From NCBI RefSeq assembly GCF_000173075.1, contig NZ_ABVL01000001.1:1-64000 (forward strand): DNA of 64,000 bases. The letters are read 5' to 3'. The stretch's first letter is position 1. Each line of letters opens with the position of its first letter. Of the stretch, positions 9,513 through 18,712 are shown piece after piece. The notes beneath the pieces were generated by a model. That model searched no databases. It saw only the letters and a program-made list of their open reading frames with translations, and had not been told where the DNA came from. Both the position numbers and the translations under genes were made by a program. The stretch is from Chthoniobacter flavus Ellin428. Its GTDB lineage: Bacteria > Verrucomicrobiota > Verrucomicrobiia > Chthoniobacterales > Chthoniobacteraceae.

Positions 9513-10591
9513 AGACCGGCGCGCGCATTGCCGGATTGGGCTGGGTGACACCGCTCGGCGCGAGTCTCGACGAAGTGTGGGACCGTCTCGGTCGCGGCGA
9601 TGTCGCCGAGGCAAAGATCGTCACGAATCCGGAGACCGGTCGGGAGCATATCTACGCGCCGGTGCCGTTGAAAACGGTCGATGCGCTGGCCCGCAATCCG
9701 CGGCTGCGACGATCGAGTGCGATTTCCTATTTCGCCGTGGCGGCGGGATTGGCGGCACTGCAAAACGCCGGCATCACACTCACCCCGGAATCCGCCGCGC
9801 GCACCGCGATCGTCTTCGCCATTTCCAGCGGCGGCGTGGTCTACACGCGCAAGTTTTACGAGCAGATCGTGAAGCAGGGCGCGAACGTGGCCAGCCCACT
9901 GCTTTTTCCGGAAACGGTTTACAATGCGCCCGCGAGTCACCTTGCCGCGCAGCTCGGAATCGACGGCGCAAGCTATACGCTCGTGGGCGATGGCACGGTG
10001 GGACTGGGGGCGCTGAAATTTGCCGAGCAAATATTGGCGACGGACGATCTGGATCGCGTGGTGGTCGTGGGGAGTGAGGAGTGCGATTGGATTTTGTGCG
10101 AGGCGTATCGCGAATGGCGGATGGCCCGCCGGGTGGGCAGCACGCGCGGGGCGTTGCTGGCCGAAGGCGCCGCGGCGGTGGTCCTGGCGCGCGAGGGCAA
10201 AGTCGATTTGCAGGTGCACGAGGGTGCGCCGGTTTTTCGGAAACGCGAAGGGGAGGCCGCGCTCTCGCGGATTTACGCGGATTTGTTGTCCGGCAACGGC
10301 GCCGATGCCGTGATCGGCTGCGCGAATGGGACGTTCGTCGATGCGATCGAGCAGCGGGCCTTGGGGCGGCATGCTATGGGCGCGACGGTCTATTTGCCGA
10401 AGCGATCATGGGGAGAGAGCTTTGGAGCGAGCGCGCTGTTGCAGACGGTCGTCGCGGCGCTAACGCTGGAGCATGGGCTCCTGCCGGGAATGGCGCCGGA
10501 AACCGTGAAAATCGAATCGGTGTTGGTCTCCGCGCTGGGCTTTAATCAGCAGGCCGGCGGGGCGGTGTTGAGGCGCGCGAATTCAGTGTAA
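9509..10591 (+). CDS. Chain-length-factor-like ketosynthase without catalytic residues
   Basis: A 360-residue ketosynthase homologue that keeps the fold (RIAGLGWVTPLGASLDEVWDRL at the N-terminus, VSALGFNQQAGGAV at the C-terminus) but has lost the active site. The region equivalent to ACASGT reads LVGDGT, so cysteine is replaced, and the HGT histidine is replaced in CANGTFVDA. This is the pattern of KS-beta (chain length factor) subunits, which form heterodimers with an active KS. The ATGA overlap with the preceding active KS supports an obligate pair. The active-site change is read directly; the heterodimer is inference from known type II PKS and aryl polyene enzymes. Confidence 0.82.
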   Translation: MKTGARIAGLGWVTPLGASLDEVWDRLGRGDVAEAKIVTNPETGREHIYAPVPLKTVDALARNPRLRRSSAISYFAVAAGLAALQNAGITLTPESAARTAIVFAISSGGVVYTRKFYEQIVKQGANVASPLLFPETVYNAPASHLAAQLGIDGASYTLVGDGTVGLGALKFAEQILATDDLDRVVVVGSEECDWILCEAYREWRMARRVGSTRGALLAEGAAAVVLAREGKVDLQVHEGAPVFRKREGEAALSRIYADLLSGNGADAVIGCANGTFVDAIEQRALGRHAMGATVYLPKRSWGESFGASALLQTVVAALTLEHGLLPGMAPETVKIESVLVSALGFNQQAGGAVLRRANSV

Positions 10592-10604
10592 CAACGCAAC
10601 GGAA

Positions 10605-10673
10605 GGATGCGCTCCTGCGCGTTCCCATCTTTGGCCGGCGGAGAAATATTGGGGACCGCGCGGGAGCGCATCC
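10605..10673. repeat. Inverted repeat between convergent genes
   Basis: GGATGCGCTCCTGCGCG (10605-10621) pairs with its near-perfect complement at 10657-10673 (16 of 17). It lies between the converging ketosynthase and stress-protein genes and may work as a bidirectional terminator, although no T-run follows. Very similar GC-rich words (GCGCGGGAGCGC followed by CCTCC) recur near 22638 and, less closely, near 43193 and 60650. Confidence 0.6.
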
Positions 10674-10683
10674 CCTCCCCGGA

Positions 10684-11112
10684 CTATTTCCGCGGCGGCA
10701 CGACGAGGATCGGCACGTGGGCTTTGTGCCGCACTTCGTCGATCGTGCTGCCGTGGATGATATCCCCCACGAGGCGATGTCCGTGCGAGGCGAGCGCGAT
10801 GAGGTCGCAATGCTCTTGTTCGGCCACTTGGAGGATTTGCGTGGGTGGATTGCCCAGCGCGAGGCGCGTTTCGATTTTCAGGCCCGATTCTCCACGCAGC
10901 CTCGCAGCCGTTTCCTCGAGATAGGTCCAGTCTTCGCGCATCTCCTCGGACTCCGCGAGATTGAGCTGCTCGAAATTGCGCGCCACCCAGCCGTCGGCGA
11001 CGTGCAGGAGCAGCAACTCGCTTTTCGCCAGCGCGGCGAATTGCACGATGTGCGGCAGCAATTCCCGATCGGCTACCGTGTTATCGAGGGCGACGAGGAT
11101 TTTGCGATACAT
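10684..11112 (-). CDS. Universal stress protein, UspA family
   Basis: A 142-residue UspA-fold protein. It starts MYRKILVALDNTVADREL and ends with the ATP-binding motif of the family, ALASHGHRLVGDIIHGST followed by VPILVVPP (pattern G-2x-G-9x-G-S/T). USPs of this type bind ATP and accumulate under stress. The gene starts 12 bp after the mntH stop on the same strand, so it is probably the second gene of a manganese-responsive operon. Confidence 0.9.
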   Translation of the reverse strand: MYRKILVALDNTVADRELLPHIVQFAALAKSELLLLHVADGWVARNFEQLNLAESEEMREDWTYLEETAARLRGESGLKIETRLALGNPPTQILQVAEQEHCDLIALASHGHRLVGDIIHGSTIDEVRHKAHVPILVVPPRK

Positions 11113-11124
11113 GACGCGAGAGGG

Positions 11125-12528
11125 TTACGTGGGAATCGGCCAGCCGAGCGAACCATACACTGCCTTGAGCACGGAGTCCGGCGCGAAGGTATTGAAGAGC
11201 AAAATGAGGTTGAGGACGATGATGATCGCCGTGGTGCTCCAGCCGAGGAGGCGGATCCACAAGGCATTCGCAAAGGGTCCCATCTTCGTCTTTTCGTTGG
11301 TGAAACGCATGAGCGGCCAGACCGCGAAACCGAGCTGCATGCTGAGCACCACCTGACTGATGAGGAGCAACTCCGTCGCTTTGCTTTCGCCCCAAATGCC
11401 GATGACGACGACCGCCGGAACGATCGCCAGCGCCCGAGTGATCAAGCGCCGCAACCATGGCCGCAACCGGATACTGATGAAACCTTCCATGACGATCTGG
11501 CCGGCCAGAGTGCCGGTGAGCGTGGAATTTTGTCCCGAGGCGAGCAGCGCCACGGCAAAAATCACGCTGGCCAGACCCACGCCAAGCAGCGGGCTGAGCA
11601 GCTTGAACGCATCCCGGATTTCCGCCACGTCCTGGTGGCCAGACCAGTGAAAGGCCGCAGCCGCGAGGATGAGAATGGCCGCATTGATAAAGAGCGCGAA
11701 CATGAGCGCGGTGGTCGAATCGATGGTGGCAAACTTGATCGCCTCGCGCTTGCCCTCCGGTGTCTGCGCATACTTGCGCGTTTGGACGATGGAGGAGTGC
11801 AGGTAGAGATTGTGCGGCATGACCGTCGCGCCGAGGATGCTGATCGACACGTAAAGCATCGAAGGATCGGTGATAATGTTCGCGCGGGGAATGAAACCGA
11901 GGGCGACGCCGGCGAGGCTGGGCCTGGAGAAAATGAGCTCCGCGGCAAAGCAGGTGCCGATGGTGGCGATGAGCGTGATGACGAGGGCCTCGAGATAGCG
12001 GAAGCCCTTGTTTTGCAAGTAGAGCACCGCAAGCACATCGAGCGCGGTAATGATACAGCCCCAGGTGAGCGGGATGCCAAAGAGCAGTTGCAGGGCGATC
12101 GCCGAGCCGATGACTTCAGCGAGATCACAAGCGGCGATGGCGATCTCGCAGAGAACCCACAGGAACCAGACCGTGGGCTTCGAATAGTGGTCGCGACAGG
12201 CCTGGGCGAGATCGCGTCCGGTGACGATGCCCAGCTTGATGCACAAGTGCTGGAGCAGGATCGCCATGAGGTTCGAAATCATGATGACCGACAGCAGCGC
12301 GTAGCCAAATTTTGCCCCACCCACGAGGTCGGTGGCCCAATTGCCCGGGTCCATGTAGCCCACGGCCACGAGAAAACCGGGCCCGGAAAAGGCCAGCAGT
12401 TTGCGCCAGAACGAGGCATTGGCCGGCACCACCACGCTGCGATGCACCTCCGGCAACGAGGCCTGCCCCGCTACCTGGCGCCAGCCGGCGGTGGATTCGG
12501 GGGGGACGGTGCGATGGGCGTTGCTCAT
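11125..12528 (-). CDS. mntH: Mn2+/Fe2+ NRAMP transporter MntH
   Basis: A 467-residue NRAMP-family proton-coupled divalent metal importer with about 11 membrane segments. The two metal-binding helix breaks are present: [10 protein letters not shown] in TM1 and [10 protein letters not shown] in TM6. [23 protein letters not shown] and the conserved C-terminal region follow. It is transcribed away from mntR, the manganese regulator gene, across a 167-bp gap holding a perfect palindrome. This makes Mn-dependent repression by MntR likely. The usp gene follows 12 bp downstream. Confidence 0.93.
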   Translation of the reverse strand: MSNAHRTVPPESTAGWRQVAGQASLPEVHRSVVVPANASFWRKLLAFSGPGFLVAVGYMDPGNWATDLVGGAKFGYALLSVIMISNLMAILLQHLCIKLGIVTGRDLAQACRDHYSKPTVWFLWVLCEIAIAACDLAEVIGSAIALQLLFGIPLTWGCIITALDVLAVLYLQNKGFRYLEALVITLIATIGTCFAAELIFSRPSLAGVALGFIPRANIITDPSMLYVSISILGATVMPHNLYLHSSIVQTRKYAQTPEGKREAIKFATIDSTTALMFALFINAAILILAAAAFHWSGHQDVAEIRDAFKLLSPLLGVGLASVIFAVALLASGQNSTLTGTLAGQIVMEGFISIRLRPWLRRLITRALAIVPAVVVIGIWGESKATELLLISQVVLSMQLGFAVWPLMRFTNEKTKMGPFANALWIRLLGWSTTAIIIVLNLILLFNTFAPDSVLKAVYGSLGWPIPT

Positions 12529-12594
12529 GAAGCGAAAACGACGGGCCAGCGAATCGCCCGCGCTTCGGGGAGATGTTTCTCGCGGTTCAAAAAG

Positions 12595-12608
12595 TTAGCC
12601 ATGGCTAA
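12595..12608. promoter_or_regulatory. Candidate MntR operator palindrome
   Basis: TTAGCCATGGCTAA is a perfect 14-bp palindrome in the divergent mntH-mntR gap, about 67 bp upstream of the mntH start and 88 bp upstream of mntR. A partial copy, TTAGCCCCTAGC, lies at about 12673-12684 close to the mntR start. The shape fits a DtxR-family operator. Assignment to MntR is inference from position. Confidence 0.55.
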
Positions 12609-12695
12609 ATTAGTTGTCCCGATCTACGATTGTGTCAATGGTCGAATTCTTCGTTTTCTTGACGTCGCTTTTTTAGCCCCTAGCGTTTCTTGCTC

Positions 12696-13142
12696 ATGCC
12701 TGCTCCTACCTCCATCCGCCTGCCGGCCCGCAGCTCTGCGGCGGTCGAGGATTACCTCGAGCGCATCCTCGAGCTCATCAACACCAAGGGCTATGCCCGC
12801 GTGGTGGATATCGCCCAGAGCCTCAAAATCTCCCAGGCGAGCGTGACGAATATGGTGCAGCGCCTCGACGCCGAGGGGCTGCTGAAGTACGAGAAATATC
12901 GCGGCCTGGCGCTGACCACCGCCGGCGAGGCGCTGGCCCGCAACATCACCCGCCGGCACCAGTTGCTCACCGATTTTCTCAAACTCCTTGGCCTCGACGA
13001 CGACGTCATTTATCACGATGTCGAAGGTATGGAACATCACATCAGCCCGCCCACGGTGCGCGCCATCGAAGCGCTCACCGAGCAGTTGCAGCGGCATCCC
13101 GCCCTGCTCGTGAAAGTGCGCAAGGATATCGATGAAAATTGA
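12696..13142 (+). CDS. mntR: DtxR/MntR-family manganese-responsive repressor
   Basis: A 148-residue regulator with an N-terminal winged helix-turn-helix (VVDIAQSLKISQASVTNMVQRL), then RRHQLLTDFLKLLGLDDDVIYHDVEGMEHHISPPTV, which carries the His, Asp and Glu metal ligands of the MntR dimerisation domain. It lacks an SH3-like C-terminal domain, which matches MntR and not DtxR. ATG at 12696 is chosen over an upstream TTG. It is divergent from mntH. Its last codons overlap the next gene by 11 bp, so the downstream epimerase-like gene is co-translated. Confidence 0.9.
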   Translation: MPAPTSIRLPARSSAAVEDYLERILELINTKGYARVVDIAQSLKISQASVTNMVQRLDAEGLLKYEKYRGLALTTAGEALARNITRRHQLLTDFLKLLGLDDDVIYHDVEGMEHHISPPTVRAIEALTEQLQRHPALLVKVRKDIDEN

Positions 13143-14055
13143 AAAAACAGCTTTTGGCGGATGGACGAACTGCCTCCGCATCGCCAACGATCACGCCGAA
13201 TTGGTGATCACGCTCGACGTCGGCCCGCGCGTCATTTCCTACCAGCATCTGCCGGCGGGGAAGAACGTGCTGAAGACCAACGCGGACGAACTCGGCAAGA
13301 GTGGCGAAGACGTCTACATCGCCCGGGGCGGGCATCGTCTCTGGCTCGCGCCGGAAAATGAGCGCACTTATTTTCCGGACAATTCGCCCGTGACTCACGA
13401 GCTGCTGCCCGATGGCGTGCGGCTGGAGAATGCGCCGGCGGCGCCGTGGCACATCAAGAAGACGCTGACCGTGACGCTGTCGGAGCATTCACCGGAGGTG
13501 AAGATCGAGCATCGCGCCACGAATACGGGCACTGCGCCGGCGACGCTGGCCACCTGGGGGCGTCACCACGATGGAAGCCGGCGGACTGGAAATCATCCCA
13601 CGGCCACCGATGGCTCATCACACACGCAACACGCCGCCGGATCGCCTGGCAGGTGCTGTGGCCTTACACCCGACACCGCGGATGAACGCTGGCGGTGGGG
13701 GCGTGAGTTCATCACCCTGCGGCAGACGGCGCACAGCTCGCCGACGAAGCTCGGGCTGCAGCATCGCATGAAGTGGATCGGCTATTTCACGCGCAGCACA
13801 CTCTTCGTGAAGCTCGTCGAGTTCGACGAAAGCGCGACGTATCCCGACTACGGCTGCAATTTCGAAACTTTCAGCAACGCCACCGGACTCCAGATCGAGA
13901 CCCTGAGCCCTCTGCGCACCCTCGCCCCGGGTGAATCCGTGGGGCACAGCGAATCGTGGCACCTCTTTGGCAACATTCCCGAGCCCCATTCCTTGAAAGA
14001 GGACGCACTCTCCGATTGGATCCAGCCGTTCCTCGGCCGGCTCGGCCTGCATTGA
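13132..14055 (+). CDS. Galactose-mutarotase-fold protein (DUF4380-like), locally frameshifted
   Basis: A 307-codon gene whose N-terminal half (LVITLDVGPRVISYQHLPAG, HRLWLAPENERTYFPDNSPV) resembles DUF4380-type sugar-mutarotase-like proteins; the function is unknown. The segment 13556-13671 is scrambled. Three apparent one-base expansions (GGGGG at 13556-13560, GG at 13652-13653, CCC at 13669-13671) put about 37 codons into wrong frames and then restore the original frame. Reverting them yields TTMEAGGLEIIPRPPMAHHT and LAVLWPYT, which fits the family. The open frame therefore survives, but the middle of the translated sequence is wrong. It is coupled to mntR by an 11-bp overlap. Confidence 0.7.
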   Translation: MKIEKTAFGGWTNCLRIANDHAELVITLDVGPRVISYQHLPAGKNVLKTNADELGKSGEDVYIARGGHRLWLAPENERTYFPDNSPVTHELLPDGVRLENAPAAPWHIKKTLTVTLSEHSPEVKIEHRATNTGTAPATLATWGRHHDGSRRTGNHPTATDGSSHTQHAAGSPGRCCGLTPDTADERWRWGREFITLRQTAHSSPTKLGLQHRMKWIGYFTRSTLFVKLVEFDESATYPDYGCNFETFSNATGLQIETLSPLRTLAPGESVGHSESWHLFGNIPEPHSLKEDALSDWIQPFLGRLGLH

Positions 14056-14066
14056 AAATTTCATCC

Positions 14067-14541
14067 ATGACACTCCGGCGTTTCCTCGCACTCAACCTCC
14101 TCTTCACCACCCTCCTTTTCTCCGGCTGCGCCACAGCCGACCCGAATACCCAAAGCCGCACGGCGATGCTGGGCGAGATCAAGCAGGAGCCGCTGGGCAA
14201 CTACTACATCGGCCGCCGTTACTACAAGGTGGACTACAAATTCTGGGGGTACATCCGCAAGCCGGGCGAATCGTGGGCGAATGCCAAGATGGTCATGCTC
14301 AACGAGCAAGGGAAGCTCGCGCCCGACCGCGAACTCGGCAAGATCGGCAGCGACAACGGCTACGAGTACAAGCTCTACGGCGATTTTCACCGGCGAGACC
14401 GTCTACGAGCCCGCGAGCAATGGCTTCTATCCTGAGTTCAAGCTCCGGGGCTACGAACTGAAGAACGTCTCGCCGGCACCGATCTTCAAGGAACAGGGCG
14501 CGCTCGATCCGCAGCGGCGGATCATCGCCAAGCCGTACTGA
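14067..14541 (+). CDS. Small lipoprotein, frameshifted
   Basis: The ATG at 14067 starts a lipoprotein signal (FLALNLLFTTLLFSGC, lipobox with Cys20) followed by about 135 residues with YYIGRRYYKVDYKFWGYIRKP. The frame breaks in TTTT at 14384-14387; removing one T joins ELGKIGSDNGYEYKLYGDF to TGETVYEPASNGFYPEFKLRG and continues to a stop at 14541. Unrepaired, the frame ends at 14435. I do not recognise the family. It begins 11 bp after the epimerase-like gene and is probably in the same operon. Confidence 0.7.
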
Positions 14542-14612
14542 GCTGAGACTATCGCAAGGTACGCTCCTGCCTTGCCTACGGAAACGCGGTGGGTTGTCAT
14601 GGAAAACTCCTC

Positions 14613-15986
14613 ATGTCACCCCGCCCACCCGAACTTCCTGCGATTTCTGAACAGGATCTCGAGAAGTCGATGCGGAAGAACGTCATCGCGGGCTGCCTTG
14701 GCACCGTTTGGTTGGTGGCGGTCTACGGCCTGCCCACGCCGCTGCTCATGCAGGCGATTCATGCGACCGGGTTTCAGCTTGGGCTCATGGGAGCGATCCG
14801 GCAGGCGGCGATGTTCATGCAATTGCCGTCGGCCTTTTTTGTGGAGCGGCTGCATCGGCGCAAGCCGTTCTGGGGAAGTGTGGCGGCGACGCATCGCGCG
14901 CTCTGGTTTGTCCCCGCGTTTCTGCCCCTGCTCTGGCCGTCCGGCGAAGCGCACTGGGCAGTGGTGTTGATCATCGCACTCGGCCTCAGCGATTGCCTCG
15001 GGAACGCCAGCCAGGCGCCGTGGCTGAGCTGGATGGCGGATTTGCTGCCAGCGAGTCGGGCCGGCCGCTTCTGGGGTAGCCGCCAGCGCCTGCTTTCCAG
15101 TGTCGTGTTCCTCGCCGCGTTTGTCTACGGCTGGATCCTCGACAAGGGCGAGCATGCCGAAGGCGGTTTGGGTGGCTTCACGATCGTGTTTGCCATCGCG
15201 GCGACGTTTGGCATCGGAGACATCGTCGTGCATTCCGGTGTAGCCGAACCCGCACCACACCGCAGTACGCCCGGGCAGTCGCCGTGGAAACGTCTGCTCG
15301 CGCCGCTGCGCCGGCGTGATTTCCGACGATTCACCCTCGGGATGGGCGCCTGGACCGCCGCGCTGGCGCTACCGGGTTACTTTTACGGCACGCCCGGGTT
15401 TTTCAACGTCGTCTATTTGCACGAGACCTTCGACGCCACTTACTCCGAGGCTACGTGGCTCGTCCTGGCTTCGGCACTGGGTGCGGTCATTTGGTCGCAC
15501 ACGATCGGTCATGGTATCGATCGCTTCGGCGGGCGCACAGTCGCGATGTTTCTCACCTCGGTCGGTCCGTTGTTCACCCTCGGATGGTTCTTTGTCTCAC
15601 CGCGGCACATTTCGCTGCCGCTCATCGGCCCCGTGCCTCAGCCGGTCTTACTGATGAGCGTGGCTTCACTGATCATCGGCGGATTCTACGCCGGCATGCA
15701 GCTCTGCCAGTATCGCCTGGCGCAAGCGCTCACCCCGAATACCGGCCGCACCGTGGCCATGGCCGTGCATTGGTCCATCGCGGGAACGATCGGCTCAATT
15801 GGCGCGCTCACCGGCGGCTGGATCAAGGATCACATGCCCGTGGCGTGGACGACATGGACCGTCCCCGGCGGTGCGCATTTCTCCTATTTCCACGTGCTGA
15901 TTTTGCTCCAGATTTTCCTCGCGTGGTGCGTGGCGTTGCCGCTCTTCGCCAGCGTGCAGGAAAAGCAACATTCATCGGAGTTGTAG
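14613..15986 (+). CDS. MFS transporter
   Basis: A 457-residue polytopic protein with about 12 hydrophobic segments and a major facilitator layout. A charged loop, ERLHRRKPFWG, follows TM2, a central loop separates the halves (PWKRLLAPLRRRDFRRFTLGM), and a second charged loop follows in DRFGGRTVAMFL. ATG at 14613 is preferred over a GTG at 14589. The substrate is unknown. It resembles the uncharacterised MFS proteins common in Planctomycetota and Verrucomicrobiota. It probably has its own promoter, since 70 bp separate it from the lipoprotein. Confidence 0.8.
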   Translation: MSPRPPELPAISEQDLEKSMRKNVIAGCLGTVWLVAVYGLPTPLLMQAIHATGFQLGLMGAIRQAAMFMQLPSAFFVERLHRRKPFWGSVAATHRALWFVPAFLPLLWPSGEAHWAVVLIIALGLSDCLGNASQAPWLSWMADLLPASRAGRFWGSRQRLLSSVVFLAAFVYGWILDKGEHAEGGLGGFTIVFAIAATFGIGDIVVHSGVAEPAPHRSTPGQSPWKRLLAPLRRRDFRRFTLGMGAWTAALALPGYFYGTPGFFNVVYLHETFDATYSEATWLVLASALGAVIWSHTIGHGIDRFGGRTVAMFLTSVGPLFTLGWFFVSPRHISLPLIGPVPQPVLLMSVASLIIGGFYAGMQLCQYRLAQALTPNTGRTVAMAVHWSIAGTIGSIGALTGGWIKDHMPVAWTTWTVPGGAHFSYFHVLILLQIFLAWCVALPLFASVQEKQHSSEL

Positions 15987-16041
15987 CCCGCAGCAAGGAA
16001 TGGATATTTGAAATCGTCCAAGCGACGCCTATGCTACACGC

Positions 16042-16272
16042 ATGAGCCTGGCTGAGATTCTCGAAGAAATCCCGCGCCTCACCCGCGAGCAGCGGCAACA
16101 GGTCGTCGAAAAGTTCTCGCGCTGGACAGCGACTGGGCTCGATGGCGACGATTCCCTCAGCCCGGAGGAAGAGCGCCTGATCGAATCACGACTTGCCGAG
16201 CACGACGGGATCTGCTTCCGCTATCCCTTGGGAAGAGGTGAGGACGCGGCTCATGGCGAAATACGTTCGATG
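16042..16272 (+). CDS. Type II antitoxin, frameshifted near its end
   Basis: The N-terminal part (MSLAEILEEIPRLTREQRQQ) matches small antitoxin-like proteins paired with ParE/RelE toxins; SPEEERLIESRLAEHD follows. As given, the frame runs straight into the toxin gene. Removing one G from GGG at 16207-16209 gives the expected tail SAIPWEEVRTRLMAKYVR and a stop whose TGA overlaps the toxin ATG (ATGA). That overlap is typical of TA cassettes, so the apparent fusion is an artefact. Confidence 0.7.
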
Positions 16273-16569
16273 AGTTTTCGGGTGCTGCTCCGCCCCGCTG
16301 CGGAGGTCGACATTGCCCAGGCTGCAGCTTGGTACGACGAGCAGCAACCCGGCTTGGGTGGCGAATTCCTCGAGGAAATCGCCCGGATCATTGAGGGGCT
16401 TCCTGCGAACCCGTTTCTCACCGCCCGTCGCCATCGAACCCGGAACATTCGCTGGCTTTTCCCAGCTCGTTTCCCTTATCGAGTCGTATACGAAATAACG
16501 AACGACGTGATTCTCATCATTTCCGTGATCCACGCCGCGCGCGACGATCGCCAATGGCGGCGAAGATAA
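16270..16569 (+). CDS. ParE/RelE-family toxin
   Basis: A 99-residue protein with clear ParE-type features: LLRPAAEVDIAQAAAWYDEQQPGLGGEFLEEI at the N-terminus (strand, then two helices with the conserved WYDEQQPGLG) and FPYRVVYEITNDVILIISVIHAARD at the C-terminus, the last two strands with the usual arginine and histidine. ParE toxins poison DNA gyrase; RelE toxins cut ribosome-bound mRNA. It is preceded by its overlapping antitoxin. Confidence 0.85.
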   Translation: MSFRVLLRPAAEVDIAQAAAWYDEQQPGLGGEFLEEIARIIEGLPANPFLTARRHRTRNIRWLFPARFPYRVVYEITNDVILIISVIHAARDDRQWRRR

Positions 16570-16585
16570 CGCCGGAAAGGCGCCG

Positions 16586-17317
16586 CTACTTCAGCGCAGC
16601 CCAAATGCGGTGAACATCGTCGTGGTCTTCGATACTCTGGATGAATTCGCCGGCCTCCTGGCGCTGGGCGTCGGTGAGCGTCGGGAATTGTTTCGGGACG
16701 TAGCCGAGTTCGCTCGTCACTACCGTCCAGCCATTGCCGGCCAGCCATTTGGAAACGGCGGCGGTGGCGGCGCGGTCGGTGATGAAGCGGCCTCCGGCAA
16801 CGCCCACGGGGATGTCGTCGTTTTGTTCGTGGGTGAGCGGCTCGACTTCATTGGCGCCGGCTTCGATGGCGGCGCTTTCGAGATCGGTGCTGGGATCCGG
16901 GGTGTGAGCTTCGACGAGACCGACGTGGTCGAAGAGAAACTTGTTGCTGCCCGGTGCGCCGAGCTGGCCCTTCTTGAAGAGCACGCGCAATTCGGGCGCG
17001 GTGCGGTTGTTGTTGTCGGTGAGCACCTCGACGATGAGCGGCACCTTGTGCGGCGCGTAGCCCTCGAAGACCACGTGATCCATCACCAGCTTTTCGTCGC
17101 CGATGCCCGCGCCTTTTTTCGTGGCCCGCTCGATGACGTCACGCGTGACGCTGGCCCGGCGCGCCTTTTCGATGGCGGCAAAGAGCCGGGCGTTACCCTC
17201 GGGCTCTGGCCCACCGAGCTTGGCGGCGACCATGATTTCTTTCACGAGCTTGCCGACCATCTGGCCTTTTTTGAGGCCGGCTACTTCACGTTTTGCTTGG
17301 AGCCATTGACGACCCAT
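16586..17317 (-). CDS. YebC/PmpR-family protein
   Basis: A 243-residue YebC/PmpR-like protein, described as a DNA-binding regulator and, in newer work, as a translation factor for proline stretches. Conserved elements are KLVKEIMVAAKLGGPEPEGNARL, ARRASVTRDVIERATKKG, EGYAPHKVPLIVEVLTDNNNRT and the C-terminal DDVHRIWAAL. The ATG at 17317 is used because homology starts there; the longer frame upstream has no similarity. The usual opening motif (AGHSKW) is replaced by MGRQWLQAKREVAGLKKGQM, as in the YebC II branch. It converges on the toxin gene. Confidence 0.9.
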   Translation of the reverse strand: MGRQWLQAKREVAGLKKGQMVGKLVKEIMVAAKLGGPEPEGNARLFAAIEKARRASVTRDVIERATKKGAGIGDEKLVMDHVVFEGYAPHKVPLIVEVLTDNNNRTAPELRVLFKKGQLGAPGSNKFLFDHVGLVEAHTPDPSTDLESAAIEAGANEVEPLTHEQNDDIPVGVAGGRFITDRAATAAVSKWLAGNGWTVVTSELGYVPKQFPTLTDAQRQEAGEFIQSIEDHDDVHRIWAALK

Positions 17318-17646
17318 GACGAAGAGAAAAGAGGTTGGATAGTTGGGTTGATTGAAATTGGGGGAGGGAAGCTTGGCCCAGACCGGGGTAGGGGCGCAAC
17401 GGCGGATTCGCGGAATGATGGAATAAATGTGGGAAGCGGTGAAGGAGCGCGCAACGATGGATGCGGCTTCTTCGGCTCCGAGAGGGGCTCTTCGGGGGCT
17501 GGCCGGGCGGCCGCTTCGGAACACGCTTGCCCACGAAGCGGGGACTCCCTCATCCTCTCTTCCGTGCATGGTCGCTGCCCTATCATCCAGTTTGTGTTAC
17601 TCGCTCCGGCGGTGGTTGCTGCGCCGATCGTCGCAAGGGAATTGAA

Positions 17647-18615
17647 ATGAAAATTCCGTGCTCTGCCCTCGCCGGCGTGGTGTTGCTGGCCGTCACTTCA
17701 GGCCTGTCCTGCGCTGAAGAGCTTCATCTCAATTTTGCTTTGCTTCACAATCCCGTCTGGGCCACTGCGGACAACCTTCGCGATCCCTCGGTGCTCAAGA
17801 CCCCGGAGGGGTATCACCTTTTTTATTCCCGTCTGGCGGGAAAGACGTGGGCATCGCCCGGCAGTTGGACGGTCGCCGAAGCGCTCACCCAGGATTTCGT
17901 CCATTTCGAAGGAGATCACGACGTTTCGGCAAAAGGTTACGCTTCGCCGGGCGACGTGGTGTTTTGGCATGGGCGCTATCTTCTGCCTTATCAGACTTAC
18001 CCCTCCACGCCGACGCAACTTTGTTTCAGCGAGTCGCCGGATTTGCACGCGTGGTCGGCGCCCAAGGCGTTTCTGCCGGAAGCACGGACGCTGCCCTGGA
18101 ATACCCTGCAGCGCGTCATCGATCCCACGCTCATCGTGGAAGGAGACACGTTGCATTGCTATTTTATTGGCAGCACCAACGTGACCGACGCAGCGGGAAA
18201 AACACTGCGGGCGAACCTTCTTGGGCACGCTATCACGCACGATCCCAAGCTGGAACACTGGGAAATTCTGACCCCGGACGCGCCGCTCCTCGGCGTATCC
18301 GCGAGCGCGCCGGACGGCGTGGAGAACATCATGATCTTCCGCACCGGAAAGGATTGGACGATGATCTACAGCGAAGGTCTGGTGAATCAGCACCTCGCAC
18401 TGGCGGTATCGTCGGACCTGCGTGCGTGGCAACCGCAGGGGCCGCTGGAATTGCCACGCCAGAAATGGATGGCGCGCAAGTACGGCGCTCCCTTCGTCTG
18501 GCGTGAAGGCGGGCAGTGGGTGATGATCTTGATGGGCGAGGACGCGGTGGGCAAAACCACCTTTGGTTTGCTCACTTCGCCCGATGGGAAGCACTGGACA
18601 TTGCTTCCCGAATGA
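17647..18615 (+). CDS. Secreted five-bladed-propeller glycosidase-like protein
   Basis: A 322-residue protein with a signal peptide (ALAGVVLLAVTSGLSCAEE) and repeated blade motifs of the GH32/GH43/GH130-type fold: NLRDPSVLKTPEGYHLFYSRL, RVIDPTLIVEGDTLHCYFIGS and KYGAPFVWREGGQWVMIL. The aspartate of RDPSV is a plausible catalytic residue. The exact family and substrate cannot be assigned. The ATG at 17647 directly precedes the signal peptide. The gene stands alone, divergent from yebC. Confidence 0.72.
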   Translation: MKIPCSALAGVVLLAVTSGLSCAEELHLNFALLHNPVWATADNLRDPSVLKTPEGYHLFYSRLAGKTWASPGSWTVAEALTQDFVHFEGDHDVSAKGYASPGDVVFWHGRYLLPYQTYPSTPTQLCFSESPDLHAWSAPKAFLPEARTLPWNTLQRVIDPTLIVEGDTLHCYFIGSTNVTDAAGKTLRANLLGHAITHDPKLEHWEILTPDAPLLGVSASAPDGVENIMIFRTGKDWTMIYSEGLVNQHLALAVSSDLRAWQPQGPLELPRQKWMARKYGAPFVWREGGQWVMILMGEDAVGKTTFGLLTSPDGKHWTLLPE

Positions 18616-18712
18616 GACGGCTCGATGGGTGAAACCGAGGATGGGCTGTGGCGGTCATATCCCTTCGCCGCGTCGAGCCTTTCCAGGAAAATGTCAAGTT
18701 CCATCCCCGGCG

